The notes under the pieces were generated by a model. It was given only the letters and a program-made list of their open reading frames with translations. It was not told the origin of the DNA and made no database searches. The position numbers and the translations under genes are program-made. A stretch of DNA of 64,000 bases. Origin: Nonomuraea coxensis DSM 45129 (GTDB lineage: Bacteria > Actinomycetota > Actinomycetes > Streptosporangiales > Streptosporangiaceae). Numbering within the stretch: position 1 is the stretch's first letter; each line of letters starts with the position of its first letter. The stretch covers positions 3,514,501 to 3,578,500 of the forward strand of contig NZ_CP068985.1 in the NCBI RefSeq assembly GCF_019397265.1. Direction: 5' to 3'. Shown here in pieces: positions 7,536 through 15,162 of this stretch.

Positions 7536-8483
7536 ATGGATGCGCACGCTCCGTCCTTCGAACTCGCCTCACCGAAAGGACCGCTGGCCGATTTCCTGAT
7601 CGCCCGGCGAGCCGCGGTCACCGCGGCCGAACACGGCCTGCCGGAACCGGCCTACCCGCGCCGGGTCCCCGGGCTGCGGCGGGAAGAAGTGGCCCAGCTG
7701 GCCGGCATCAGCACCGACTACTACACCCGGATGGAGCAGGGCCGGGTCCGCACGGCCTCCCGCCCGGTGCTCACCGCCCTCGGCCGGGCCCTGCGGCTCG
7801 ACGACGACCAGCAGCGGCATCTGTTCCAGCTCGCCGACCCGTACGCGGGGGAGCAGTCGGACGAGGGCGAGCAGCGGGTCAGCACACAGACCGTGCGGCT
7901 GCTGACCAACCTGGTCGACACGCCCGCTCTGGTGCTCGGCCGCTACCACGACATCCTGGCCTGGAACCCACTCGCCGCCGCCCTGCTCGGCGACCTCGCC
8001 GCCATGCCGCCCGCGCACCGCAACTACGTCCGGATGATCTTCCTGGACCCGCAGGTCCGGGCGATGCAGGACGACTGGCCCGCCCGGGCCCGCGAAGCGG
8101 TCTCCAGCCTGCGCATGGCCGCCGGCACCTACCCCGGCCGGCCGCGGCTGCGGGAGCTCGTGGGCGAGCTGCTGCGCGGCGACGACGACTTCCGCGCCTG
8201 GTGGCGCCAGCACCTGGTCACCATGCACCCGTTCGGGCGCAACCGCCTGCACCACCCCGTCGCCGGATCCTTCGACCTCGACTGGCAGGCCCTGACCACC
8301 GTCGACGACCAGGAACAGGTCATCATCCTCGTCACCGCGCCGCCCGGAAGCCCCGGCCACTTCGCCCTCCGCAGGCTGTCCTCCTGGGCGCGGCGGCAGG
8401 CGCTGCGGCCCAGTCACCCGCCCCCCGGCTCCGGCGGGCCGGAGCCGGGGAACGCGGAGCTCAGCCGCAGTGCACGTTGTTGA
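7536..8483 (+). CDS. MmyB-type helix-turn-helix regulator
   Basis: A 315-residue regulator with an N-terminal XRE HTH (RRVPGLRREEVAQLAGISTD, about residues 45-64, followed by YYTRMEQGR) and a C-terminal MmyB-like ligand-binding domain (LVDTPALVLGRYHDILAWNPLAAALLGD). Such proteins usually regulate a neighbouring oxidoreductase, but the adjacent gene is unrelated. The start is uncertain: ATG at 7536 and 7518 are in frame and neither has a clear Shine-Dalgarno; the family N-terminus fits 7536. Its last 23 bp overlap the convergent SapA-like gene. Confidence 0.85.
   Translation: MDAHAPSFELASPKGPLADFLIARRAAVTAAEHGLPEPAYPRRVPGLRREEVAQLAGISTDYYTRMEQGRVRTASRPVLTALGRALRLDDDQQRHLFQLADPYAGEQSDEGEQRVSTQTVRLLTNLVDTPALVLGRYHDILAWNPLAAALLGDLAAMPPAHRNYVRMIFLDPQVRAMQDDWPARAREAVSSLRMAAGTYPGRPRLRELVGELLRGDDDFRAWWRQHLVTMHPFGRNRLHHPVAGSFDLDWQALTTVDDQEQVIILVTAPPGSPGHFALRRLSSWARRQALRPSHPPPGSGGPEPGNAELSRSARC
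8423..8450. terminator. 12-bp stem hairpin within the convergent gene ends
   Basis: CCCCGGCTCCGG and CCGGAGCCGGGG flank a CGGG loop. It lies inside the 3' end of the MmyB gene and 10 bp beyond the SapA-like stop, so it can terminate the minus-strand transcript. Confidence 0.6.
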
Positions 8484-8883
8484 GATCGAGGATCACCCAG
8501 GCCGGCACGACCGCCTGGACGTCGATGCACTGACCGGGCGCGGAGACGTACACGGGGCCGGCGTAGTACGTGAACGTGCCGGAGTTGGAGTCCTCGCCGC
8601 TGCCGTCGCCCCGGGAGATCGTGACGCTCTTCCAGCTCGGGGTGTTGGCGTACGCGCCGTAGCCGTAGGTCAGGGCGCAGTTCTTGCCCGTGCTGGAGCT
8701 GTAGTGGACCTCAAGGGTGCCCGTACGGGTCCCGTCTCCTCTCTTGACGGGGTAGACGCCGACGCGGGTGTAGCTGCTGCCGCAGGGCCCGGCCGCGGCG
8801 GCGGGAGCGGCGCCGGCCACCAGCGTGGTGGAGGCGGCCAGGGCCGCACCGGTGAGAAGGGTCGCCAGTTGACGGATGCGCAC
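8461..8883 (-). CDS. SapA-like secreted protein (spore-associated protein A family)
   Basis: A 140-residue exported protein. The GTG at 8883 (GAGAGG upstream) gives a signal peptide with an Arg-containing N-region, a hydrophobic core and an AAPAAAA cleavage region near residue 32. The mature part (CGSSYTRVGVYPVKR, VHYSSSTGKNCA, YYAGPVYVSAPGQCID, VHCG) has four cysteines and follows the pattern of Streptomyces SapA, a protein found on spores. Precise function is unknown. Convergent overlap with the MmyB gene means the two 3' ends share sequence. Confidence 0.75.
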   Translation of the reverse strand: MRIRQLATLLTGAALAASTTLVAGAAPAAAAGPCGSSYTRVGVYPVKRGDGTRTGTLEVHYSSSTGKNCALTYGYGAYANTPSWKSVTISRGDGSGEDSNSGTFTYYAGPVYVSAPGQCIDVQAVVPAWVILDLNNVHCG

Positions 8884-9006
8884 GAAAATCCTCTCGGTCG
8901 CCGACATTCCGATCATGGGTATCACCGGCGTCCCGCCCTTCACCCGTCGTACGCGCGCTATGTGATTCTTGACACAAAGATCCGTTTTGTCGGTCAGGGC
9001 GGGTGG

Positions 9007-9300
9007 TCAGGGCTTAGGGCGGTTGTTCTTCCCGTCCAGCCACAGCAGGGCCGACTCGTCCCGATGCGTCCCGGTGCTGCCGACGTGCTTCGTGCCGATC
9101 TCGGGGCCTTTCTTGATCACGTGCACGAGGGCCATCGCGTGCCCACGGCCGAGACCGTAGTCCTGCTTGAGCCACTCGATGATCGCGCCCGCCTTGACCG
9201 ACGGGCCGTCGAACCCGCGTTCCTTCGCGAGTTCCACGAACTGCCGGGGCGTCAGCCCGGTCCTGTCCTCGATGGTGTCCAGGTACGCCTGAAACGACAT
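9007..9300 (-). CDS. DUF4287 domain protein
   Basis: A 97-residue cytoplasmic protein. MSFQAYLDTIEDRTGLTP and LKQDYGLGRGHAMALVHVIKKG match the DUF4287 domain, which often occurs alone or fused to DUF5655 in actinobacteria. It is probably a small helical protein of unknown function. AAGGAG lies just before the ATG. The C-terminal 25 residues are polar and probably disordered. Confidence 0.8.
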   Translation of the reverse strand: MSFQAYLDTIEDRTGLTPRQFVELAKERGFDGPSVKAGAIIEWLKQDYGLGRGHAMALVHVIKKGPEIGTKHVGSTGTHRDESALLWLDGKNNRPKP

Positions 9301-9315
9301 GTGCTTCTCCTTGTC

Positions 9316-9374
9316 GGGGTGCGGGGTGCGGGGTGCGGGGTGCGGGGTGCGGGGTGCGGGGAGCGGGGAGCGGG
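9316..9374. repeat. Tandem heptanucleotide repeat GGGGTGC
   Basis: Six exact copies of GGGGTGC (9316-9357), two variant copies GGGGAGC (9358-9371) and a final GGG fill nearly the whole gap between the DUF998 stop and the DUF4287 start. G-tracts at 7-bp spacing on the plus strand could form a G-quadruplex and could vary in copy number by slippage. Confidence 0.95.
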
Positions 9375-9378
9375 CCCG

Positions 9379-10008
9379 TCAGACCTGAGCGGTCCGCTCC
9401 AGCTTGGTCATGGTCACCGTGATCCAGGCCCACGCCGCCACCACGCCGGCGAACATGGCGAGCGGCCCGCCCGCCGCGCCGCTCATCGCCCAGCAGAAGC
9501 CGGCCGCCAGCGTCGCGCCGCCGAGGCGGCCGGCCACGGCCCACGACAAGCCGGCGAAGCGCCGGCTCAGGACGAAACAGAACGCGATCATCGCGAGGAA
9601 CGACGCGCCGGCCGCCGCCAGATGCGCCGCGCCGGCCGCGCTCATCGTCCCGGGCACGTCCGGCGTGCCAGGAGGGAAGGCGAAGCCGGGATCGGCGGGG
9701 AAGAAGCCGGCCACGACCAGGCCGGCGCCCTGGACGCCGAGCAGGCGGGGCCCCCACACGCCGCCCAGGCCCGCGGCGCGCAGGCCCGCCGCGCCGCACA
9801 GGGTCAGCACACCGGTCACGACGAAACTGGAGATCTGGATCCAGCCCAGCTCGCCCAGCGAGAGCATGCTGACCGGATGCCGGGTCAGGTCGAAGCCCGT
9901 CCGGGTGGCCGCCTGGACCACGGCGAGCAGGATCCAGATCGGCGCCGCCATCAGCCCGGCGGTGAGCAGCGGCGGCCGTCGCCGCGTCCTTGCCTCAAGG
10001 GTTGTCAT
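9379..10008 (-). CDS. DUF998 family membrane protein
   Basis: A 209-residue integral membrane protein with about six transmembrane helices. It begins with LLTAGLMAAPIWILLAVVQA followed by TRHPVSMLSLGELGWIQISSF, the DUF998 signature. Function is unknown. The ATG at 10008 is preferred because it places TM1 at the usual distance; ATG at 10017 or 10101 is possible and no clear Shine-Dalgarno helps. It is divergent from the XRE regulator that starts at 10131. Confidence 0.8.
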   Translation of the reverse strand: MTTLEARTRRRPPLLTAGLMAAPIWILLAVVQAATRTGFDLTRHPVSMLSLGELGWIQISSFVVTGVLTLCGAAGLRAAGLGGVWGPRLLGVQGAGLVVAGFFPADPGFAFPPGTPDVPGTMSAAGAAHLAAAGASFLAMIAFCFVLSRRFAGLSWAVAGRLGGATLAAGFCWAMSGAAGGPLAMFAGVVAAWAWITVTMTKLERTAQV

Positions 10009-10130
10009 GCCGACCATGATCGGAACGGCGCAGGCGCGGCGCCAGAGCAAACTGAGTTCCCGGCGAGCCGTCACCGGCGATACCGTTACCGGCAACGTCA
10101 TTTCCTGCTTGAAGCGGCAAGGGGGAGACC

Positions 10131-11000
10131 CTGAACGACAGCCGTGAGCTCCTCGGCCAGTTCCTGCGCGAGCGCCGCGCCCGGATCTCGCGCGACCAGG
10201 TGGGGCTGCCCGCGCGCCGGTCCCGCCGCGGCAGCTCGCTCACCCAGGAGGACCTCGCCTACATCACGGGCTACTCGATCCGCACGATCAGCGCGCTGGA
10301 GCAGGGCGCCGAACACCGCCCCACCCCCGAGCTGCTGGAGTCCATCGCCACGGCGCTCCAGCTCAGCCAGGACGAGCGCAGCATCCTGTGGTACCTCGCG
10401 AGCGGCACCCCGCCCGAGCCCGACCGCGCCGCCGAGCCCGACCCGGCCCTGCGCCGGCTGGTCGACGCCCTCGAACCGCACCCCGCCTACGTGACCGACG
10501 GACTGTGGAACGTCCGGAGCCAGAACTCCGCGTTCGCCCGGTGGATCTGCGACTTCACCGCCGTGCCCGAAGGCGAGCGCACCATCCTGCACTGGTTCTT
10601 CCTCCAGGAGCACTCCAAGCACGTCATGGTCGAGTGGGAGCGCGAGGCGACGGCGCTGATGTCGCTCGTCCGCGGCCGGGCCATGCGCGAACGCCAGGGC
10701 CACGAGCTCATGGCCGTGGTCGACGACCTGCGCGAGCGCAGCCCGGACGCCGAACGCATCTGGGCGGGCGGCACCGACCTGCTGGTCCAGGGCCCGTCCA
10801 GGCCGATGCTCTTCCGCGAGCCCGGCCACACCGACCCCGGCCGGCCGGACGGCGAGGACCGTCACGTCCGGCTGACCATCACCACGCTCGCCCCGGTGCG
10901 CATGGGGGACCACCACCGCCTGCTGGCCTTCCTCCTCCCCGAGACCTACACCGCCCCCGCCGCGCCGAGCGGCCCCTGCCCCGCCTGCCCGCCCGGCTGA
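10131..11000 (+). CDS. MmyB-type XRE regulator with probable CTG start
   Basis: A 289-residue regulator with an N-terminal XRE HTH (EDLAYITGYSIRTISALEQGAEHRP) and an MmyB-like C-terminal domain. The conserved first helix of the family (RELLGQFLRERRARIS) lies upstream of the first ATG/GTG in frame (GTG 10200). Between the upstream in-frame stop at 10110 and that helix the only candidate initiator is CTG at 10131, preceded by AAGGGGGAG at a 3-4 nt gap. Hence I annotate a CTG start; the GTG at 10200 would remove 23 conserved residues. It is divergent from the DUF998 gene, its possible target. Confidence 0.8.
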   Translation: MNDSRELLGQFLRERRARISRDQVGLPARRSRRGSSLTQEDLAYITGYSIRTISALEQGAEHRPTPELLESIATALQLSQDERSILWYLASGTPPEPDRAAEPDPALRRLVDALEPHPAYVTDGLWNVRSQNSAFARWICDFTAVPEGERTILHWFFLQEHSKHVMVEWEREATALMSLVRGRAMRERQGHELMAVVDDLRERSPDAERIWAGGTDLLVQGPSRPMLFREPGHTDPGRPDGEDRHVRLTITTLAPVRMGDHHRLLAFLLPETYTAPAAPSGPCPACPPG

Positions 11001-11015
11001 CCTCGCGGATGCTCG

Positions 11016-11030
11016 CCCCCGGCCCGGGGG
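11016..11030 (+). terminator. Short GC hairpin after the XRE regulator
   Basis: CCCCCG and CGGGGG arms with a GCC loop lie 16 bp after the stop. The stem is only six pairs and no T-run follows. Confidence 0.35.
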
Positions 11031-11112
11031 GTGTCTGTTCGGGCCGGTCGAGGTCGTCATCACTGTGCCGGGCCGGTACGCGGCCCGGATGATCAGAGGT
11101 GAGGAGCTCACG

Positions 11113-11691
11113 ATGGGCACGATCAGCGTGTTCGTGAACGTCGGGCTGGACGGCGTCATGCAGGGGCCGGGCCGGGCGGACGAGGACACGAGAGGCGGGT
11201 TCCGGCACGGCGGCTGGGGCGTCGGGTACGCCGACCAGGTGATCGGGACGTACGTCGCGGAGCGGAGCGGGGCGGCGGCGATGCTGTTCGGGCGGAGGAC
11301 GTACGACGACGTGCTCGGCTACTGGACCTCGGTGGGCGAGCCCAACCCGTTCACCGAGACGCTGGTGAACACGCCCAAGTACGTCGCCTCCCGCCGGGCG
11401 GGCGCCGGACTCGCCCACCCCAACTCCACGCTGCTGGCGGGGGAGGCGGCAGAGACCGTCGCCCGGCTGAAGGAGCGGGTCGACGGGGTGATCACGGTGC
11501 TCGGCAGCGGCGAGCTGGTGCGTTCGCTGCACGCCGCGGGCCTGGTCGAGGAGTATGTCCTGCTGATCCACCCGATCGTGCTCGGCTCGGGCACGCGGCT
11601 GTTCGGCGAGGGCGAACGTACCGACCTGACGCTCGAGGAGACGATCACCGCCACGACCGGCGTGGTGATCGCGCGCTACCGGACCAAGTGA
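11113..11691 (+). CDS. Dihydrofolate reductase-like (RibD C-terminal family) protein
   Basis: A 192-residue protein of the YyaP/RibD-C dihydrofolate reductase-like superfamily: VFVNVGLDGVMQGPG at the N-terminus, MLFGRRTYDDVLGYW, and ITVLGSGELVRSLHAAGLVEEYVLLIHPIVLGSGTRLF near the C-terminus. These probably bind NADPH but are rarely true folate enzymes. The ATG follows GGTGAGGAG. It directly precedes the DGPF/sigma pair and is probably co-transcribed; such genes often accompany DGPF-sigma units in actinobacteria. Confidence 0.85.
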   Translation: MGTISVFVNVGLDGVMQGPGRADEDTRGGFRHGGWGVGYADQVIGTYVAERSGAAAMLFGRRTYDDVLGYWTSVGEPNPFTETLVNTPKYVASRRAGAGLAHPNSTLLAGEAAETVARLKERVDGVITVLGSGELVRSLHAAGLVEEYVLLIHPIVLGSGTRLFGEGERTDLTLEETITATTGVVIARYRTK

Positions 11692-11708
11692 CGAGAGAGG
11701 ATCGGAAC

Positions 11709-12098
11709 ATGCGTTACATGTTGTTGTTCCATCACGGCGAGGCGGACGAGGAGTCCGTCGGGGCCGAGGCGATGGCCGACGGGATGCGGGCCATGGCCAG
11801 TTACGCGGCGACGCTGGAGCAGGCCGGGATCCTGGTGAGCGGCCAGGTGCTGCGGCCGTCGGCCGGCTCGACGACGCTCAGGCTGGTCGACGGGGAGCCG
11901 CGGATCCAGGACGGGCCGTTCGCCGACACCAAGGAGCAGCTCGGCGGCGTGATCGTCATCGACGTGCCGGATCTGGACGCGGCCCTGGAGTGGGCGCGGC
12001 AGGCGCCCCCGCTGTCCTGGGGGGCCGTCGAGATCCGGCCCGGCGGGATGCACATCGAGAACGGGGCCTGGGTCCCGTCGTGGCGGACCCCGTCGTGA
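11709..12098 (+). CDS. YCII/DGPF domain protein
   Basis: A 129-residue protein with the YCII-related fold: MRYMLLFHHGE at the start and the namesake DGPF motif (RIQDGPFADTKEQLGG, about residues 67-82). The catalytic-like His/Asp features of this family are of unknown substrate. It sits 17 bp behind the DHFR-like gene and 10 bp before the sigma-factor gene. DGPF proteins are the constant partner of ECF42-type sigma factors, which supports both calls. The ATG at 11709 has a weak upstream AGAGAGG. Confidence 0.88.
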   Translation: MRYMLLFHHGEADEESVGAEAMADGMRAMASYAATLEQAGILVSGQVLRPSAGSTTLRLVDGEPRIQDGPFADTKEQLGGVIVIDVPDLDAALEWARQAPPLSWGAVEIRPGGMHIENGAWVPSWRTPS

Positions 12099-12108
12099 AC
12101 CCGGCGTC

Positions 12109-13392
12109 GTGAGCGGGGCGGGAGAACGGGCCGCGCGGGTGGCCGAGCGGGCCGCGCGGGAGTCGTACGGCCGGCTGGTCGCCCTGCTGGCCGCGCCGAC
12201 CGGCGACCTCGAACTCGCCGAGGACACCCTGGCGCAGGCGTTCGAGCGGGCTCTCACCACGTGGCCGCGCGACGGCGTACCGGACAACCCCGAGGGCTGG
12301 CTGCTGACGGTCGCCCGCAACCGGCAGCGGGACCTGTGGAAGTCCGCCGCCCACCGCCGCAACCGGTCGCTGGAGGAGGCCGTCGACGCCGGCCTCGGCG
12401 CGGTCGAGCTCGCCCGGGCCCTGGACGAGCTCGACCAGGACCGGATCCCGGACCGGCGGCTGGCCCTGCTGTTCGTCTGCGCGCACCCGGCCATCGCCGC
12501 TGACGTCCGTACCCCGCTGATGTTGCAGGTGGTGCTCGGGTTCGACGCGGCGGGGATCGCGCGGGCCTTCGCCGTGCCCGCGGGGGCGATGTCGCAGCGG
12601 CTGGTCCGGGCCAAGCGGCGGATCAGGGACGCCCGGGTCCCCTTCGTCGTCCCCGGGCGGCAGGCGATGCCGGAGCGGCTGCCGTGGGTGCTTGAGGCGG
12701 TGTACGGCTGCTACGCGCTCTCCTTCCAGGAACGGGGTGAGGGGGCCTCGCTCGCGGGTGAGGCCCGGCATCTCGCCGTCACGACCGCGCGGCTGCTCGG
12801 CGACGAGCCCGAGGCGTGGGCGCTGGCGGCGCTGCTCACCCTGACCTCGGCCCGCGCCGCGGCCCCCGGCGGCCCCTACCTGCCGCTGCAGGACCAGGAC
12901 CCGGGCACGTGGGACCGCGGCCTCATCGCCGAGGGCGAGGCGTACCTCCGCCGCGCCGAGCGGCCCGGCAGGGCGCCGGGGAGGTTCCAGCTCGAAGCGG
13001 CGATCCAGGCGGTGCACTGCGCCCGGGCCCGCGGCGGCGGCACCGACTGGGACGCCCTGTGCACCCTCTACACCGCGCTGGTCGCGATCGCGCCGAGCCT
13101 GGGCGGCCGGGTCGCGCACGCCGCCGTCATCGGGCGCGCCCGCTCGCCCCGGGCGGGGCTGGCGCTGCTGGAGGACCTGCCGGTCGAACGGGAACGCTTC
13201 CAGCCCTACCACGCGGCACGCGGCGACCTGCTCGCCCGGCTCGGACGGGGCGAGGACGCGGCCGACGCCTACTCGCGGGCCGCGGCCCTCAGCCCGGACC
13301 CGGCCGTCAGGACCTTCCTCGGCCGCCGCGCCGAAGAGGCCCGGGGACCCCGAGCCGGCGACCCCCTCCCGGAGCCGCGGCCGGAGGGGTGA
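12109..13392 (+). CDS. ECF42-like RNA polymerase sigma factor with C-terminal DUF6596/TPR-like extension
   Basis: A 427-residue sigma factor. Region 2 (SYGRLVALLAAPTGDLELAEDTLAQAFERAL, then WPRDGVPDNPEGWLLTVARNRQRD) and region 4 (LMLQVVLGFDAAGIARAFAVPAGAMSQRLVRAKRRI) are followed by a helical extension with YGCYALSFQERGE and a TPR-like end (GRGEDAADAYSRAAALSPDP). Length and extension match ECF42, which has no anti-sigma factor and is thought to be controlled through its own C-terminus. The start is GTG at 12109. The 3' end overlaps the convergent GT2 gene by 86 bp. Confidence 0.87.
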   Translation: MSGAGERAARVAERAARESYGRLVALLAAPTGDLELAEDTLAQAFERALTTWPRDGVPDNPEGWLLTVARNRQRDLWKSAAHRRNRSLEEAVDAGLGAVELARALDELDQDRIPDRRLALLFVCAHPAIAADVRTPLMLQVVLGFDAAGIARAFAVPAGAMSQRLVRAKRRIRDARVPFVVPGRQAMPERLPWVLEAVYGCYALSFQERGEGASLAGEARHLAVTTARLLGDEPEAWALAALLTLTSARAAAPGGPYLPLQDQDPGTWDRGLIAEGEAYLRRAERPGRAPGRFQLEAAIQAVHCARARGGGTDWDALCTLYTALVAIAPSLGGRVAHAAVIGRARSPRAGLALLEDLPVERERFQPYHAARGDLLARLGRGEDAADAYSRAAALSPDPAVRTFLGRRAEEARGPRAGDPLPEPRPEG

Positions 13393-14056
13393 TCGGAGAG
13401 GGCCGGAGCTCGGTCATGACCCGGCTCATGTCGGAGACGGCGCGGAGCGTGCCGCGCACCGTGCCGGTCACCTTGGAGCGCCCGGCCCGCGGCAGGTAGT
13501 CGACCTCCACCTCGGCGATCCGCCAGCCGGCCGCGGCGGCGCGCAGCACCATCTCCAGCGGGTAGCCGAAGCGGCGGTCGGTCAGCCCGAGCTCCAGGAG
13601 GGCCGCGCGCCTGGCCGCGCGCATCGGGCCGAGATCACGGAGCGGCGCACCCGTACGGCGGCGCAGCACGCCGGCCAGCACGGCGTTGCCCAGCCGCGCG
13701 TGCCACGGCCAGGCCCCCGCCGCCCGCGGCACCCTCCGCCCCAGGACCAGATCGCTCCGCCCGCCGAGCACGTCGGCGGTCACCCGGGGAAGCAGGCCGG
13801 GGTCGAGCGAGGCGTCGCAGTCCATGAAGCAGACCAGTTCGGCGGTGGCGGCGAGCAGCCCGGCGTGGCAGGCCGCGCCGAAGCCGCGTACGGGCTCGTG
13901 GACCACCCGCGCGCCGAGGCTCCCCGCGACCGCCGCCGAGCGGTCCGTGGAGCCGTTGTCCACCACGATCGGGCGGTAGCCGTCCGGGAGCCGCTCGATC
14001 ACCCAGGGGAGCGCGGCCTCCTCGTTCAGGCAGGGCAGGATCACGTCGACCGTCAT
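13307..14056 (-). CDS. Family 2 glycosyltransferase
   Basis: A 249-residue GT-A transferase related to dolichyl-phosphate/polyprenyl sugar transferases: VDVILPCLNEEAALPWVIERL, then VVDNGSTDRSA, VCFMDCDASLDP (DxD-type metal site) and YPLEMVLRAAAAGWRIAEVEVDY. No membrane segment is obvious, so it probably acts at the inner membrane face using a nucleotide sugar. Its ATG overlaps the stop of the upstream epimerase gene (ATGA), giving an epimerase-GT2 operon. The Pro/Gly/Arg-rich tail (about 25 residues) overlaps the sigma-factor gene and is probably disordered. Confidence 0.87.
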   Translation of the reverse strand: MTVDVILPCLNEEAALPWVIERLPDGYRPIVVDNGSTDRSAAVAGSLGARVVHEPVRGFGAACHAGLLAATAELVCFMDCDASLDPGLLPRVTADVLGGRSDLVLGRRVPRAAGAWPWHARLGNAVLAGVLRRRTGAPLRDLGPMRAARRAALLELGLTDRRFGYPLEMVLRAAAAGWRIAEVEVDYLPRAGRSKVTGTVRGTLRAVSDMSRVMTELRPSPITPPAAAPGGGRRLGVPGPLRRGGRGRS

Positions 14057-15033
14057 GACCAGGCGAACTCCTTCATCCCCGCGTCGAACCCGATCTCCGC
14101 ACGGAACCCGAGCTCGGCCCGCGCCCGCTCGGGCGAGGCCACGATGTGGCGGACGTCGCCCAGCCGGTGGTCGCCGGTGACGCGCGGGACGGGGCCGCCC
14201 CGTGCGGCGGCCAGCGCCTCGGCCATCTCGCCCACGGTGTGCGGGACGCCGGAGGCGATGTTCCAGGCGCGCAGCTCGCCGGGCCCGACGGGCGCGGACA
14301 TGGCGGCGAGGTTGGCCCGGGCGACGTCGCGTACGTGCACGAAGTCGCGGAGCTGGCGGCCGTCCTCGAACACCTTCGGCGCCCGGCCCGCCTCCAGCGC
14401 CGAACGGAAGATCGCGGCCACCCCCGCGTACGGGGTGTCGCGCGGCATCCGGGGGCCGTAGACGTTGTGGTACCGCAGCGCCGCCGCGCGGCCGCCCGTC
14501 TCCCTGGCCCAGTTGGCGGCCAGGTGTTCCTGGGCGAGCTTGGTGGTGGCGTAGGCGTTGCGCGGGTCGGGCGGGGCGTCCTCGTCGATCGGCGCCCAGG
14601 CGAGCGCCGCGCCGCAGCGCGGGCAGGCCGGCTCGAACGAGCCCCGCTCCAGGTCCGGCAGGGTCCGCGGGCCCGGCCTGACGTGGCCGTGCGCGGCGCA
14701 CTCGTAGCGGCCTTCGCCGTAGACGACCATCGAGGACGCCAGCACCAGGCGGCCGATCCCGTGCCTGGCCATCGCGGCCAGCAGGACGGCGGTGCCGTAC
14801 ACGTTGACGGAGGCGTAGCCGGGCAGGTCGGAGACGTCCACGCCGAGCCCCACCCTGGCGGCCTGGTGCACGACGACCTCGACGCCCGGCAGCCGCGCGT
14901 CCAGCGCGTCCTGGTCGCGGACGTCCGCGCCGGTCCGCAGGTCGAGGCCGACGACGTCGTGGCCCGCCGCCGTCAACGCCTCCGCGACGTGCCCGCCGAT
15001 GAAACCGGCCGAGCCGGTGACCATGACTCTCAC
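14053..15033 (-). CDS. NAD-dependent sugar epimerase with cysteine-rich insert (dTDP-rhamnose 4-epimerase-like)
   Basis: A 326-residue extended SDR. It shows GSAGFIGGHVAEAL (NAD-binding GxxGxxG), LASSMVVYGEG (catalytic Ser) and NAYATTKLAQEH (YxxxK). Between the Ser and Tyr motifs lies an insert with Cys-Ala-Ala-His and a downstream CPRCG pair, a likely zinc ribbon seen in a subset of epimerases annotated as dTDP-L-rhamnose 4-epimerases; the substrate is not certain. The GTG at 15033 has TAGCGT 7 nt upstream and no Shine-Dalgarno, so a leaderless start is likely; ATG at 15024 is the alternative. Confidence 0.85.
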   Translation of the reverse strand: MRVMVTGSAGFIGGHVAEALTAAGHDVVGLDLRTGADVRDQDALDARLPGVEVVVHQAARVGLGVDVSDLPGYASVNVYGTAVLLAAMARHGIGRLVLASSMVVYGEGRYECAAHGHVRPGPRTLPDLERGSFEPACPRCGAALAWAPIDEDAPPDPRNAYATTKLAQEHLAANWARETGGRAAALRYHNVYGPRMPRDTPYAGVAAIFRSALEAGRAPKVFEDGRQLRDFVHVRDVARANLAAMSAPVGPGELRAWNIASGVPHTVGEMAEALAAARGGPVPRVTGDHRLGDVRHIVASPERARAELGFRAEIGFDAGMKEFAWS

Positions 15034-15081
15034 GCCGCCGACGCTAGCCCGGCGGCGGGCGGCGGTGGAGCGGCGTTCGCG

Positions 15082-15101
15082 GTTCGTAAGGGTTCTTACG
15101 A
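15082..15101. promoter_or_regulatory. Perfect 8-4-8 inverted repeat between epimerase and GT-C genes
   Basis: TTCGTAAG-GGTT-CTTACGAA is a perfect inverted repeat in a GC-rich divergent intergenic region, about 50-60 bp from either start codon. Its size and AT content suggest an operator for a dimeric regulator that would control both arms of the sugar cluster. No regulator gene is adjacent. Confidence 0.6.
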
Positions 15102-15162
15102 AGCGCGGACGGCGGACGCCGCGGCGGTCCCTTACGGGGCCCGAGGTGCCAGGCTGCGGGCT

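Noticed and set aside
9316..9374. An insertion sequence end or a CRISPR array
   Set aside because: It is a plain heptamer tandem tract with no spacers, terminal inverted repeats or transposase nearby.
13307..13392. Overlap of sigma factor and GT2 genes as an annotation error
   Set aside because: Both frames remain codon-biased to their stops and both proteins have plausible C-terminal tails, so an 86-bp convergent overlap is accepted.
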